NCBI GenBank assembly: GCA_018697195.1
Contig: CM031857.1
Location: forward strand, 57,980,051 to 58,044,050
DNA from: Certhia americana
Lineage: Eukaryota > Chordata > Aves > Passeriformes > Certhiidae
Reading direction: 5' to 3'
DNA length: 64,000 nucleotides
A model generated the notes under the pieces. That model saw only the letters and a program-made list of their open reading frames with translations, searched no databases and was not told the DNA's origin. Position numbers and translations under genes: made by a program. Below are positions 1 to 11,827 of this stretch, in pieces. Each line of letters starts with the position of its first letter. The stretch's first letter is position 1.

Positions 1-632
1 CCTGTAAGAGAGAGAGCCTGCAGTTGAGCCAGTCCAACAGTGAGAGGAAGGACAGGCTACCTCTTAACCCACCTTCACTCGCCGGCTAATATGCTGCCAC
101 TCAAATGCACACACAAATATTTTACACTTGCTAAACATGTGTAGGGACAGTAGCACCGCAAGAAGCCTTCTCTGCCCTCTGGAGTTTGAAAATCTCTTGT
201 TCTAACTATGCTGAATGATATGAGGACACGCCATTATGCGGAAGTGTCTCCACAGTCTGTTCCTCTAGAAACAAGATAGGGTAGAATAGAGCATGATGAA
301 CCTAGCAGGAATGGGTGAAGCGCGATTATATCAACACTCTTTGCTAGATTCTTCAGAGAGCGACAGCCCCTGTTCTTTACAGACTGAATTCCTATTGAGA
401 CTATTGTGAAAAATGGTCATGGATACTTGTTACTAAAGCTGCTAGCAGTCTTTTTACTCACTGATGGGTCATGTTTTTACACTACTAGGTAATAGGGCTA
501 GTATTCCATATACTACAGAATAGCAGAGCCACCATTTCAACGGCTTTTGTCTGTGCAGCTGGCCACAGTACAAGCTGGTGAGGCGGAGTCGGTTTGGCTA
601 CTGGAAAACTAGTGTAACAAACAACAACAAAA

Positions 633-653
633 CCCCCCCCCCCCCCACCCCCC
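633..653 (+). repeat. Poly-C run (C14-A-C6)
   Basis: Fourteen C, one A, then six C, preceded by an AACAACAAAA stretch. The minus strand is a G-run able to form a G-quadruplex; the plus strand could form an i-motif. The length is likely to vary between individuals and between assemblies. Confidence 0.95.
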
Positions 654-985
654 AATCTGCATGTAGCTCATGCCAGTAGAAGGAAAAGAGCTAAGGAAGC
701 TGCCTCAGGACTGCAGACTTGACCCCTTGTCATAGTCTACTGATCATTAAGCTGAAAATCTTCCTTGCTTGCCCCGGTCGTGAGAGAGAGAATTTATCAT
801 CAAGGAAAAAAATGATTTGAAGTACCTTTAAAATTGCCTTGTTGCTCCTCAAGTTCTATATGCTAATGCAATGATCATCGTGGAGTTCAGTAATGAGGTT
901 GCCAATCAGCCTCTCCAGCAATCAACACAATCCTTTTAACTAGGAGCCTGCTAAAATCCACATTACGAAGGCCTGCAAGACCTAC

Positions 986-1008
986 TTCATTAATCTTTTC
1001 ATTAATCT
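986..1008 (+). repeat. Paired TTCATTAATCT direct repeat
   Basis: Two exact copies of an 11-mer, TTCATTAATCT, at 986-996 and 998-1008, separated by one T. Each holds ATTAAT, a homeodomain-type core. It could be a paired homeodomain site; nothing in the sequence proves use. Confidence 0.6.
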
Positions 1009-2425
1009 CCATCTCACCCAGGAAGATCAAGAGCGCTCCCTCAGGAGTACTAGACATCTGTGTGGGTCGGCTCTTATTATTGTGATTTTCCCCCTTAAAT
1101 TATCTGGACACATAACATAATAGTTCAGATGTGCAGTATGTTGCAGAAGGGCCTTGACAGCATGCTATCTTCATCTGAAGCAAATAAACCCATGTAAGCC
1201 TACTTAATAATTCTAAGTACTGGGTACGGATTTTATTTCGGCTTCTATCTAAACTTATTGTTATAAGTCTTTGGACAGTTATCTGGTAGGAAAAAATAAC
1301 TGAGCTGGCGCCGACAGCTTGTTTATGAACAAGATTTAACCCAATGGGATGTTAAAAAGAAGATGAGAAAGTAATCCTGAAAATCCAGAGTTTATAACAG
1401 AATCAGAAATCCTTCTTTAGTGACTATCCTTACCTGCTATTGACTAGTGAGAAGCTGTTAAGAATACTAACACTTCTTAAACAGCCCTCAAAATGTTTTC
1501 AAAATAAATTAAATAGTTTAGTTGTAATACAAAGTGCCAATAGCCTACAGCCCACTGAAAGCGAGAAAAGTCGCTTCTTTAGATTCTTTTTTTTTGCCAA
1601 ATTAATTTTATCTATCAGAAACATTTAAATACCATTTTAAAATATAAAATTCTGCCCCATTAAAAAGTAATCCTTAACTTCTGTGCAGCACTCGGCCGTA
1701 AAGATAGATATTGATGTGTGCCAACATTCATGAACTTAAAGCGCAAGCAAACCATATGTGCGACATATAATTGCTCTCATTTAAATGGTATAAACTGAAT
1801 GCGATCAACGTGACTTAGGCTACTACAGTCCTTCACGCCCTCAACTTCACAGTCATTTTCACAAATTCGTATCTGTGTGCCCAGCATCCAATGAAAATAA
1901 TTTAATTTACCATTCAGTAATTTTAGACCCTGACATTATAATCTACTAAATTTATGAAAGATTTGGGTTTCCACGTCCATATATTCCCGAAAGACATGTC
2001 GGAATGAAGCTACCATCTGAAATTGATAGTAGCGGAGCAACAGCAATTTCAAACAAGAAACATCAAAGAGCTGAAAGTTCATTCACTCTCACTTGTGAGC
2101 TCTAGCCTGGAGCGTACACTGTTTGCACTTCTCTACAATAGCAGAGTGAGCGGATGATAATTTAAGTCGAAATGAAAGATCCCAGAACACAAAGTGACAA
2201 GGGTACAGATTTTTTTTCCCTTTTTTTTTTTTTCCTTACCTGCTTAAGAAATCTAGGATTCTCTTCCCCCTCATAAAGTTATGCAAATGAACTCTAAGCA
2301 TCTCACTGAGGGGGCCGCTCTAGAGGCTATTCCATGCGCCCCCTGGCATATATCCCAATGATATAATACTTTTTTAAGAGTGAGCACAAGACTAAAAATC
2401 ACATGGATGAGTAGCAACCATGAAG

Positions 2426-2481
2426 GATAGGATGGGACCGATATGATACGATAGACGATAGGGACAGGATAAATTAAGATA
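2426..2481 (+). promoter_or_regulatory. Cluster of seven GATA tetramers
   Basis: GATA occurs at 2426, 2440, 2445, 2450, 2457, 2468 and 2478, seven times in 56 bases on one strand. Spacings are irregular (14, 5, 5, 7, 11, 10). It could be a GATA-factor enhancer element or an eroded GATA-type microsatellite. The regulatory reading is an inference. Confidence 0.35.
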
Positions 2482-3187
2482 AAAAGCATTAACTCATTTA
2501 TCTGGTTTTGTCTTGATTTCATAAACTCAAAATACATTAAATAAACTTTGTACATTTATGTTAATACCTTATTTCCTTCCTACTCTTTATTTCTATGTGC
2601 ATAGACTGTAGGCATCTACTGTCTAGCTCCTTGGAATTCCTTTCTCCTATATATGCTAGCTTCCAACAGACCCCAAACACTTATACTAATCCTAAAGGAA
2701 TTCACTTACTAATCTTTATATTCTTGATTAGACCCTTCTAAGCTATGCTACAGACTGCAATCTTCTAAGTAACTGCTCGGATCAAGTAGAAAAGAGAAAT
2801 CTATAATCCTCCCTAAACATCTTGATGGATGTAATATATGAGTTAGACAGCATAAACTTGATGCATTTTCAGTACAGATAAGTAGCCCATTGCCTGATTT
2901 TCATCCATCTATACACTACAGAGTTCTGACCATGTTAAGTCTGAGTATTTGATTAAGTAATTCGCAATGCCTAGCTGGGGATCGATCAAGTTGTGAATCC
3001 ATTTGTGGCACACATAAAATTTTCCCTCACTACCAGCATTTTCAGCCTATGGTAAGTTAATTTTCACCAATTGAGATGGGAGATTTATTTAGCCAGCTAC
3101 AGTACTTGAGAGATTTCTCAGTGGACTGCGACATTGCTACAGCCTGTCAACAGGCACCCTCCTGAACTACATGCATGCACAACCAAA

Positions 3188-3410
3188 TCTTTCCTCCCCT
3201 CCCTCCCTCACCTCCTCTCACTCCCTCCCTCCCTCCCTCCCTCCCCTCCCTCCCTCACTCACTCCTCCCCTCCTCCCTCCCCTCCCTCCCTCCCTACCTC
3301 CCTCCCTCCCTCCCTACCCGCCCTCCCCCTCCCTCCCTCACCATCCCTCCCCTCCCCTCCCCTCCCTTTACTTTCTTCTTCTGTTCATTTCTTCTTTCTT
3401 TTTCTTTACT

Positions 3411-3442
<32 letters not shown>

Positions 3443-3510
3443 TACTTTCTTTCTTTCTTTCCTTTCTTCTTTCTTTCTTGCTTTTTTCTTTCTCCTTCTT
3501 TCTTCTTTCT

Positions 3511-3545
<35 letters not shown>

Positions 3546-4036
3546 CTTCGTTACTTCCTTTCTTTCTTCTTTCTCTTCTTTTTCTTTCTGTCTTTCTTTC
3601 TTGTCTATTCTTTCCTTCTATTCTTTCTTTCTTTCTTTTCTCTTTCTTTCTTTATTTCGTCTTTCTTTCCTTCTTCTTTCTTCTTTCTTTCTCTTTCGTT
3701 CTTTCTTTCTTGCTTTCTTTCTTTCTTTATTTCTTTCTTCTTTACTTCTGTCTTTCGTTTCCTTTTTTCTTTCTTCTTTCTTCTTTCTTTCTTTAACATT
3801 TCTTCTTTCTTCGTTCTTCTTTCTTTCTTTCTTTCTTCTTTCTCTTGTTTTCTTTAACTTCTTTCTTTCTTTCTTTCTTTTCATTTCTTCCTTTCTTTCT
3901 TTCTTTCTTTCTTTTCCATCCTTTTACTCCCTCCCTCCCGTTTACTTTCTTTCTTTATCCCTCCTTCCTTGCCTTCCACGCTTTCCACACCTTACTTCCC
4001 TCTCCCCATTTTCCGTTACTCAGCTTTTCCTTCTCT
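3188..4036 (+). repeat. Long pyrimidine-strand tract, (CCCT)n then (CTTT)n
   Basis: About 850 bases that are almost purely C and T on the plus strand. The first block (about 3190-3367) is CCCT/CCT-type and C-rich. The second (about 3368-3935) is CTTT-type with scattered single-base interruptions. The third (about 3936-4036) is mixed C/T. Mirror-symmetric polypurine-polypyrimidine DNA of this kind can form triplex (H-DNA) and blocks polymerases. Several long open frames cross it in all three plus frames, encoding only Ser/Phe/Leu/Pro; these are artefacts of the repeat. Confidence 0.97.
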
Positions 4037-5175
4037 TGCTGAGGAATACTTAGAAAAATGTCGAATATTGATCTGTTTAGCCGAGCCTAAATAAATTCAT
4101 AAGCATCAACTAGGCTATATGTTCCCTCACGGACTTGTGTGTTGACATTAGGTGCCAAATTGTCATTTACAATGCACTGAGCGCATTCAGCAGGTCATAT
4201 GATGATCTGAATCTCATGACTTGCAGTCCATGTGTCAGCTGCTCCAGTCGATGGGGATTTTTTTCAAAGCAGAATGTCAGCCAGTGAGGGATGTCAAAAT
4301 GTTTGAAAGACTATGTCATTGTTCCAGCCACATTAAACAAAAATGTTTTCAGAGTTTCTGTGGCTGCTCTGCTGTCACCAGTCGACTTCTACCTGCCTAG
4401 TGGCTTAGAACTTAAGGAAAGGCAAAACAAGAGCACAAAAGGACAGCATTTCGAAAGATTGTGGGACTAACATAATTACTCATGGCTGTTCAAAGGGGAC
4501 ATTTTTCCATTTTCAGGTCATGTTTTACTATTGCATGAGGGTTTTTCCTTTCCTAAAAGATTACAGGGAAATAAAATATATTCAGAAACATAAATATATG
4601 TATTGAGTATTCATATTCAAAACCACCTGGGAAAACAGCTTCAGCAATTTCCCATTAATGCACTTCTAAGTATTGAGAAACTTGTGTTTGTGACTTTTTC
4701 ACCAGAAGTATCATTATTTTACTCAGCATCCCTTCTGCAATTGTAAAATGCCACTCTTGCATCCCCTTTTTTCCAATGATTGTTTCATGCTTTCAGAAAG
4801 TCTTCAAGCTGTTTAAAATTGATTTGCAAATGCAACTGATTGCTCACACTAGCTCTTTATGCTGTATGTTATGCTCAAATTCTGGGTTTTGGGCAAAGAT
4901 GAAGTATACTGTACAAATACAGATATCAAATTGAGAATTTATTGCTAATATAACTGATATTTTAACACTGCAGTTCAAGAATCATATTTCGTTCTAATTT
5001 CACAGAAGAAGAAAGAAGGAATGACAATGCAGCTATAATACTTCTATGGAGAAAGAATTTTCAATAGTATTAATAATGCAATTAAAATTGCAACACACAC
5101 TTCTTAACTTATGTTCCTTTTTCAGGTGTTGTGCCTTCCCTTCTACTGCTTTTTGGGATCTTATACTACTGACTA

Positions 5176-5201
5176 CTTAAAATAGCTTCTTAAAATAGCT
5201 T
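5176..5201 (+). repeat. Perfect 13-bp tandem duplication
   Basis: CTTAAAATAGCTT occurs twice head to tail without interruption. It looks like a recent slippage or small-duplication event. Confidence 0.9.
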
Positions 5202-6800
5202 CAGACTACTAGAGAGGGAAACACAACATTTGCCAGTTTGTCCTTTTGGTCTGGTAGAAATATTATGTTAGTGGTTTTGTCATTCTGCAATCCACTTGGA
5301 ATAATTATTATGTTTGTTAGCATGCTTTAAAACTTTTACTCTGTCTTCATTATCATCAGCTCTGTGTCATATCCAAATTCACCATACATTGTGGCTTTTA
5401 TGCTATTTTTGTTCTCTTTATTGCCCTTAAACCATTTTGTCCCAGATCCAGCTCTGCATTGCTGTAACTGACCATGGATGAGTTAACAGTCATGAGAGGT
5501 TTTTAGCTGTGGGTTTGTTGGTGTCAGCCTTTTCCCCATGCCTCATCTCATGCCAATGAATGTCTGCATTGGTCCTCAAAGACCTTTGCTATCATACCAA
5601 GACTATATTTCTCCACTTCATTCTGTTAGGGCCAAAACTCTGTCCTTCTGCAAATAGTAATTTCTCAATGCTTTAATCTATACTACAGGGAAAGTAAAAC
5701 AAATTAGCCATAGACATCCAGGCAGTTAGAGAACTTGTGGGCATGTAACCAGGAGAAACAATGCTGTGGGCAGGTCAAGAAAGGCTCAAGCAGAGCAGAT
5801 TTGGCAAGCCATGCCCCTGCAAACCAAGCAATCTCAGAGAAAACCTAAAGCCTCGTACTAGCAATGGCAATGCTATGATACAGGGCATAAATATTGCATG
5901 TGTCAGATGTACCACAGCATAGGGAGAAGGTCAGGACTTGTTTTAGGCAGACAAACTGAGCAGTGCAGCAATGTCAAGGAGGGTTAATTTTTCACCTGTT
6001 TCAGTTTCCCCAGTTGAGGAGACTGATGGGGAATTTGCAGCTGATTCCAGTTAGTGCAAGGATCAAAATACCAAGAGCAAATATTTCACAATTCTACATG
6101 TGCTTAAATTCTTATATGACACTATGTAATGAAATCTTTTGTGAGAAAAACCCAAAGGCGTTGATGTAAATGGTTCTAAAATATTTATATTTCTGTTCTG
6201 AATGAAAAGCAGTGCTTCAAAGTCTGGCATATTGTACCATGGCTGGGATCTGACTGAAGATGCCTCAGTTCTGGTCATCTTATACAGCATAATGATACCA
6301 TTGTTTTAGAGCAGCAGAACCCATCTGGTGGCATTTAAACAATGGAGGAGCTGGTTTTTTTCTAAAAGAAAAAGAAAAATTACTCCTTTTTTGCATTAAT
6401 TATGAGAATTGTGTGGGCTCTTTCTGTCATTTCCTTTTTCTTTTCTGAGTTCAGCAACACATAACAAGATACAATAAATAATAAAATAACCTGTGTGTAT
6501 TGGAAGATGACCTTGTGCATCCATGGTTTCTGATGAAAAATTTGTGTCATTTTTTATTTCTGCATAACATATGAATTCATCCTGATCCCTGATGAGATTC
6601 TACATAGCATAAAAACATCCATCTTAAATAAGGTGTTTATTGAAATATCTCATATATCCTATTTAGTCGTTGTTAGGCTTTATCAGTTATGAATGAGCTC
6701 CCTAAGGATGTAAACATATGACTGGAACTAATTTGATGCACTAAAAATTAATATTCCTTACTTTCGACCCTTTCTATCTCTGAATAAACATGTTATTACT

Positions 6801-6828
6801 GATAAAAATGACATGATAAAAATGACAT
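6801..6828 (+). repeat. Perfect 14-bp tandem duplication
   Basis: GATAAAAATGACAT occurs twice head to tail in an AT-rich, otherwise unremarkable stretch. Confidence 0.9.
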
Positions 6829-6997
6829 GAACTGAGATTACCTTTTTCTCAAGATTAAACAAAACCTATAACATTTAAATATAAACAGTTTAGTAACAGC
6901 CTCATTTTGTATTTACTTTTTTAAAAATTTATTTTATTTTCATGCTAGTTAAAATGGCAAAATAATAAAAACCTGCAAATTGAATATTATTCTTAAG

Positions 6998-7162
6998 CCT
7001 GGCAGAGGTGAATCTGCCAAATCTGAGTCTGAAATGACAAGCACATCAGTCACTGACACAAACCAGCTGCCAGGCCTTTTTATATGCAAGTCATTCAGTG
7101 AGATATCAAAACGTGGAAAATATAATACTCCTACCAACATTTCTTGTCGAATTAATGCCCAG
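6998..7162 (+). CDS. Candidate cassette exon, 55 codons, phase 0-0
   Basis: I do not recognise a protein family. The open frame runs from about 6953 to a stop at 7184. It reads through a strong donor, CAG|GTGAGT, at 7162/7163, with the last exon codon (CAG, Gln) complete. The best acceptor that gives a symmetric exon is the AG at 6996-6997, after TTATTCTTAAG; it would make a 165-base exon starting with Pro-Gly-Arg. AG dinucleotides at 7004-7005 and 7006-7007 are alternatives but change phase. The peptide is hydrophilic and Ser/Thr-rich (for example SAKSESEMTSTS near its start), with a Cys in LFICKSF and another in NISCRINAQ. Two CpG occur in Arg codons within a CpG-poor stretch, as expected if coding constraint preserved them. 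Against it: the acceptor tract is weak, frames of this length arise by chance, and no neighbouring exon is visible. Conservation or RNA data would decide. Confidence 0.3.
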
Positions 7163-10100
7163 GTGAGTTCTTTTGAAATGCTATAGTTGTATCTCAGAAA
7201 AAAACAAGGAGCAGTAAAGCATCATACTTATTAGGACCCAATTTGCCACAGCAGCAGTCAAGTGCTTCAGCCTTTCCCAGAGGCAATGGCGAGGGAGGAC
7301 TGGGGATTGGGAAACTTAGATTAAATTCATAGTGTGCTGCACATTTAGAATTCCATATTGACAGCTCTAATTACACACACCTTTCCATCACAAGTTCATC
7401 AGCTAAGAGGAAAACACTAGAAACAACAGTATCAACTTCTCATGAAAACAAATATAAGTGCACAGCCAAGCACTCCAGAGCTTCTGATCTTTCACCTTTC
7501 TTTCTGGCAAGTCCCCGCATGTTTTTCTGTGTGCTTTTTATTTTTCAGATAGGAAGAAGAAAAACAAAAACTGTCTAGATATTAAGCCTTCATTAAAAAT
7601 ATAACTTTAAAATATTACAGTCAGTGTAGGGAATGATAGGCTATTTGCTTTCCAGCAACTTTTTAAAAATAAGAAATCTCACCTACTCTTCAGGCTTCTT
7701 CCAACACTGATGAACAGAAATAAGGACCGGGAGAAGGCAAATATTTTAGAATTGGTTGGACCATTTCATGGAAATAATTAACTAACTGTCAGCAAAAGAG
7801 GGAGCTTGGATAGATCACTAAGAACACAAGAAGTCCTGTATGACATTAAGCGTACTTATGTCCTCTGTGCAACATGTGTCAGCCATAGTCCAAAAGCAGT
7901 ACTTTACAGCATTGGAACAGATGTTACAGTCAGTTAATTTTAAATATGATTTCCACTAGCATAGAAACTGATTGAAGTAATTCATCAGCATATCCCAAGT
8001 CAAGTAAGTGAGAACTTGCTCAGTTAAGTTACAATTCACAAGTTACACATAATGAGAGATGGGGTTTTATTTTATAGGATATTGTTCTCAGTAAGAACAA
8101 CTTATTCATTGTTCCAACAAACAGTTTTTGTGAGTGACTACATGTAAGTAATTCTAAACCTCACTAGTGTGAGAACAGTTCTCTGCTTTTCTTCTCTGAT
8201 TCTAGTTCTGTATATTTAGTAAAATTTATTGAATTTCGAACCCTTACAAAGTATGGCTATACCTTTTGTTTTAGCACCATGTCTCCAGGGAAATTAAAGT
8301 TCCATTTTGAGTTAAGCCATGAATTAACTACTGTGAAATCTTGGTATAGATCTAGCATCAATTTGAGGGTGTGTAATCCACATCATCTATATGGTCGCAG
8401 CCAGTCCTTATGTAGTAAATTCCCTGTGATATGGAAGAGTGCCAGGAAGTTTAAGGAAAGGGACACTGGTGCCCAAATAAAATGGAGGTATGTCTAGTTT
8501 AGGATAAGTTAGGGCAAGGTGAGCACAGTCAGTAAAGAATTCCTTGTCTAATTTTCCATTTTATAACCATTTGTTCACACATACATAAAGTATGGAGGTA
8601 CTGTAAAACTGCTATTGATGAACTCTCCAGTCATTTAAATTTCAAATAATTTGGCCATGTGAGTAATAGTGGAACGTAAACTTCTTGTGTATGTTCATGG
8701 AAATCATGATGCATTTTACTTGTTCATTTTACAATATTACTTCTCTAGTGCATGAGTCAGATTTATTTAGCAACATAAATGTCTTCAAAAAAGAAAATAA
8801 GAGTCAATCTTTATTGATATATAAATCTGTGTTTTATCTATGGATATGGCATGAAATGTATTTGACATTTTTGTCTTTATAGAAGCAATAGACTGTAGAA
8901 CTTTGCAAGCTAGCAGTAGTTTCTACATTCAAAAATGTCCAAGACTTTGTTATATCTTCAGTAAAAAATCCTTTTATCAGCGTTATGAATATTTTAATAT
9001 GCATATGATTCAGTTCCTCACAGCTAGTTGCAGGGTTCAGTTTTTGCCATGCAGGCTCCTACTAAAAATCTTATTTTGTTTCATTACAGATATTATTCAT
9101 TACAAAGCAAATTTTCTCAACAGGTGTATTAATGTTCTGACATGTCAAAGACTTTTCTGCTAAAATATTGATACTTGGACAAAAGAAGTTATTTAAAAAA
9201 ACCCCCAAAACATGAAGCATCACACATCCAGCAGGATTCCATATTTTGTTTATCTGACAATCTTCAATCTTTCTTTTACCTAACAGGCACAAAGTGCTTG
9301 ACAAGAAGCATTCAAACAATTTTCACGTTAGGTTGTCTGGAGTTGCATTTCTGCCTTGGGGTTTGTGGTATCTTTGTTTGTTTGTTTTTGTTGGGGATTT
9401 TTTGTCTTTTTATGTTTGTGGTTGGTTTTTTTGTTTGTTGTTGTTTTTTTGTTGTTTTTTTATTTGTGGTTTGTTGTTGTTGTTTTTTAATAGTGGTATC
9501 CCTGAATAAATGTCTGACAGATAAGAAGCTCTCTATATATTCTGGTCACTTACAAACTTTGTGGAAATTCTGCATCCTGTCTGGGGACAAGTTGTTAACA
9601 GAATTATGCCCTCCGTTTTCTGCGCAGACACATATATGTCTAGTCTACAGTATTGTTTATTTTTAGTCAACAAATTTTCCATAACACTGAGGTACAGTTA
9701 GCACTTTTCAGATGAAAGCAATAGACATCATTTTCTCCAAACTCAGTGAGTGCAGCAGGTCTAAAAACCCATTAAATTTCCTTAATCCATGTGTCCCTAA
9801 ATATTATACAGAAAGCCTAACTGGGTTACTCATTTCATATCCATCCAGAGCTATGAAGAATATTGAGCAATTGCCAGTCTGGTGAAAGTGAACATGTTGC
9901 TGCAGCGTGTGGAGCATCTCTGCCTGGATGCTTCTATCTCCAAAGTAAGTATCATGCTCACAGCTTGGTATTTCTTTTCAGAACCAACTGTTTGAAAGAT
10001 ATGCATTTGGGTGGATTTGTAAAAACTTTTCAAAGCCTCCATTTTTCCATTTACTAAAATAGAAAATGCAAAACAGAACTGCAATTTTGTGCAATGCAAT

Positions 10101-11242
10101 CAAAGAACACTTTTTTCTAATATTTACATGGAAGTTTATTTATATGTCATTTGACTTTTAATGAAGTTAGCTTAAGTGTGGGCAAGTCCTTGATTCAAAG
10201 CTGCAGCTGCTTTGTATTTATCCCCAGGTTAGATTTTGTCACAAATCTTCATATGATCTGCATGCGCCCTTATAATTATATCAGCAGTGTCTCTAAAAAC
10301 CATTTCTCCTTTTAAATATGCAAAATTTATTAGTGATTAGTAAACATCTGTTACCAAGTATGTTGTAGAATATCGTCTCTACATCATGATAGGAGGATTG
10401 CATTTAAACTGTTCTAACAGCTCAAAAGATTAAAGGTATAAGTACTTTAAGAAAAGTTAGTTTTCTTGTTTACAATCTTTTTATCATGAAAAAGAGCTTC
10501 AAATTTTCAAATATCTACATTGATGTATATTATTATATTGACAAAATCCATCTGAAAATTTTTGTAATCTTCCAGTAAGAGTGGGGTGATGCTTTTAGTC
10601 TCTGTACAAGAAATTAGATGAGGTGAGAAAATACTCTTGGTCCCGTATTAGTAATAGCCAATGGAGTGTTTTTCCAGGTCACAGGATGCCCCTCCCCACC
10701 AGGACAGCTCTGCCAAAATTGTTGCATTGTGTTAGGACTGGTTGTCTGGGGCAAATGCATAGACAGTTCTAAAAACTCTTTTCAAAAGCTGTCTCTGAAG
10801 CAGAAGACCTCAACAAGAATGCAAGACTGGATAAATTAATTCACACCCTTGTTCTGTGATAAACACAGTAGTTAGCACTGTTTAAACAAATGACTGTAAT
10901 AGTTGTTTAACTGTGAGCCTGTTCCCCACAATCACAGCCATTCAAGTTTTGAAGTGGGCCGTAGGTTGATAAATGCTCAAGTACTCAGATGCTGCAGCAG
11001 ACCTAACATGCCAGCTGTATCTGGTTTTTCTCCAGTGAGGAACTTAGGTGTCCTAAGTCACCTAAGTACTTAATCACAGTCTTATGTCTTCTTTAAGCAT
11101 TTTGTTGAATTTAAGTTCTGAATTCAAAACTTCTCTTGCCATGTATGAGACCCAAATGAAGTTAAAGGACCGTAGATTCCACAGGAGTGGACTGTAATAC
11201 CCTCACCTCAATCTTTCTGAAAGAACTGCTGTTACAAATTTT
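7163..11242. other. Unique non-coding DNA
   Basis: No gene, RNA gene or classified interspersed repeat seen, apart from the G/T tract at 9361-9489. Short open frames here have no recognisable product. Confidence 0.65.
9361..9489 (+). repeat. T/G-rich low-complexity tract
   Basis: About 130 bases made almost only of T and G, dominated by TTTG, TTG and T7 units with GGGG and GG interspersed. No exact repeat period. Similar tracts occur at 18903-18998 and 34275-34342 on this strand and at 17512-17690 on the other. Confidence 0.9.
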
Positions 11243-11827
11243 TGTACCTTAACACCAATCAGCAACTCAGGATCACAGAGTTACTCACTCACTCCCAACA
11301 GTGGGATAAGGGAGAGGACATAAAGAGTAAAAGTGAGAAAACACATGGGTTGAGATAAAGACAGTTTAAAAAGTAAAGAAGTCAGCAGAAAGTGAAACAA
11401 GGAATTCATTCACCACTTCCCACAGACAGGCAGGTGTTCTGCCACCCTCAGGATAGCAGGGCTCCCTCACATATTAACAGTGACTTGGGAAGGCAAATGT
11501 CACCACTCCCAACATTCCTCCTCTTCCTTCTTCTTCCCCCCAGCTTTATGTTCTGAGCATGATGCTATATGGTACAGGATAGTCTTTTGGCCAGTTGGGG
11601 TCAGCTGTCCAGGGTGTGTCCCCTCCCAGCTGCCTGTGCAACCCCAACCCACTCTCTGCTGGGGTGGGGGGAGAAGCAGAAAAGGCTTTGACTTGGTGCA
11701 AGCACTGGTCAGCAGTATCAAAAACATCCCTGTGACAAACAGCCGTGTTTCCAGCCCAAAACTAAACTACAGCCCCATACTAGATACTGATAAGAAAATT
11801 AAATCTATACCAGTCATAACCAGCACA
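11243..11827 (-). mobile_element. Avian ERV LTR (solo-like), antisense, degraded
   Basis: Read on the minus strand it starts TGTGCTGGTTATGACTGG and runs about 585 bases to an end in ...GGTACA. The minus-strand order is as I remember for a widespread avian ERV LTR: TG-start block, CTTCTCCCCCCACCCC block, CAGCTGACCCCAACTGG, CATGCTCAG followed by CATAAAGC (TATA-like, around 11543-11550), then a segment ending in a CCCACTGTTGGGAGTGAGT-type stretch. No internal retroviral genes flank it, so it is probably a solo LTR. CpG decay and many substitutions suggest an old copy. No clear target-site duplication. Family name not assigned. Confidence 0.8.

Larger units (their letters stand above)
1..3187. 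other. Non-coding segment with elevated CpG
   Basis: No convincing exon, RNA gene or recognised repeat. The longest open frames are short and have no family resemblance. CpG is unusually frequent for this window: I count about 38 CpG in bases 1-2220, against about 9 in bases 6001-8200. The segment has a C14 run near 640, a paired TTCATTAATCT repeat at 986-1008, T-rich runs near 2210-2236 and a GATA cluster at 2426-2481. It may be regulatory DNA protected from methylation, or sequence of different origin from what follows. Confidence 0.5.
4037..6952. other. Unique non-coding DNA
   Basis: No gene or classified mobile element seen. CpG stays frequent to about 4460 (seven CpG in 4037-4460) and then falls sharply (two in the next 1500 bases). 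Contains two small perfect tandem duplications, 5176-5201 (13 bp x2) and 6801-6828 (14 bp x2). Confidence 0.7.

Noticed and set aside
3134..4053. Long open frames (up to 292 codons) in all plus frames and some minus frames
   Set aside because: They translate the C/T repeat tract into Ser/Phe/Leu/Pro (or Lys/Arg/Glu) strings; no start context, domain or splice support.
9175..9666. 163-codon plus-strand open frame with Cys/Phe-rich hydrophobic stretch
   Set aside because: The hydrophobic part is the T/G low-complexity tract; the rest has no family resemblance.
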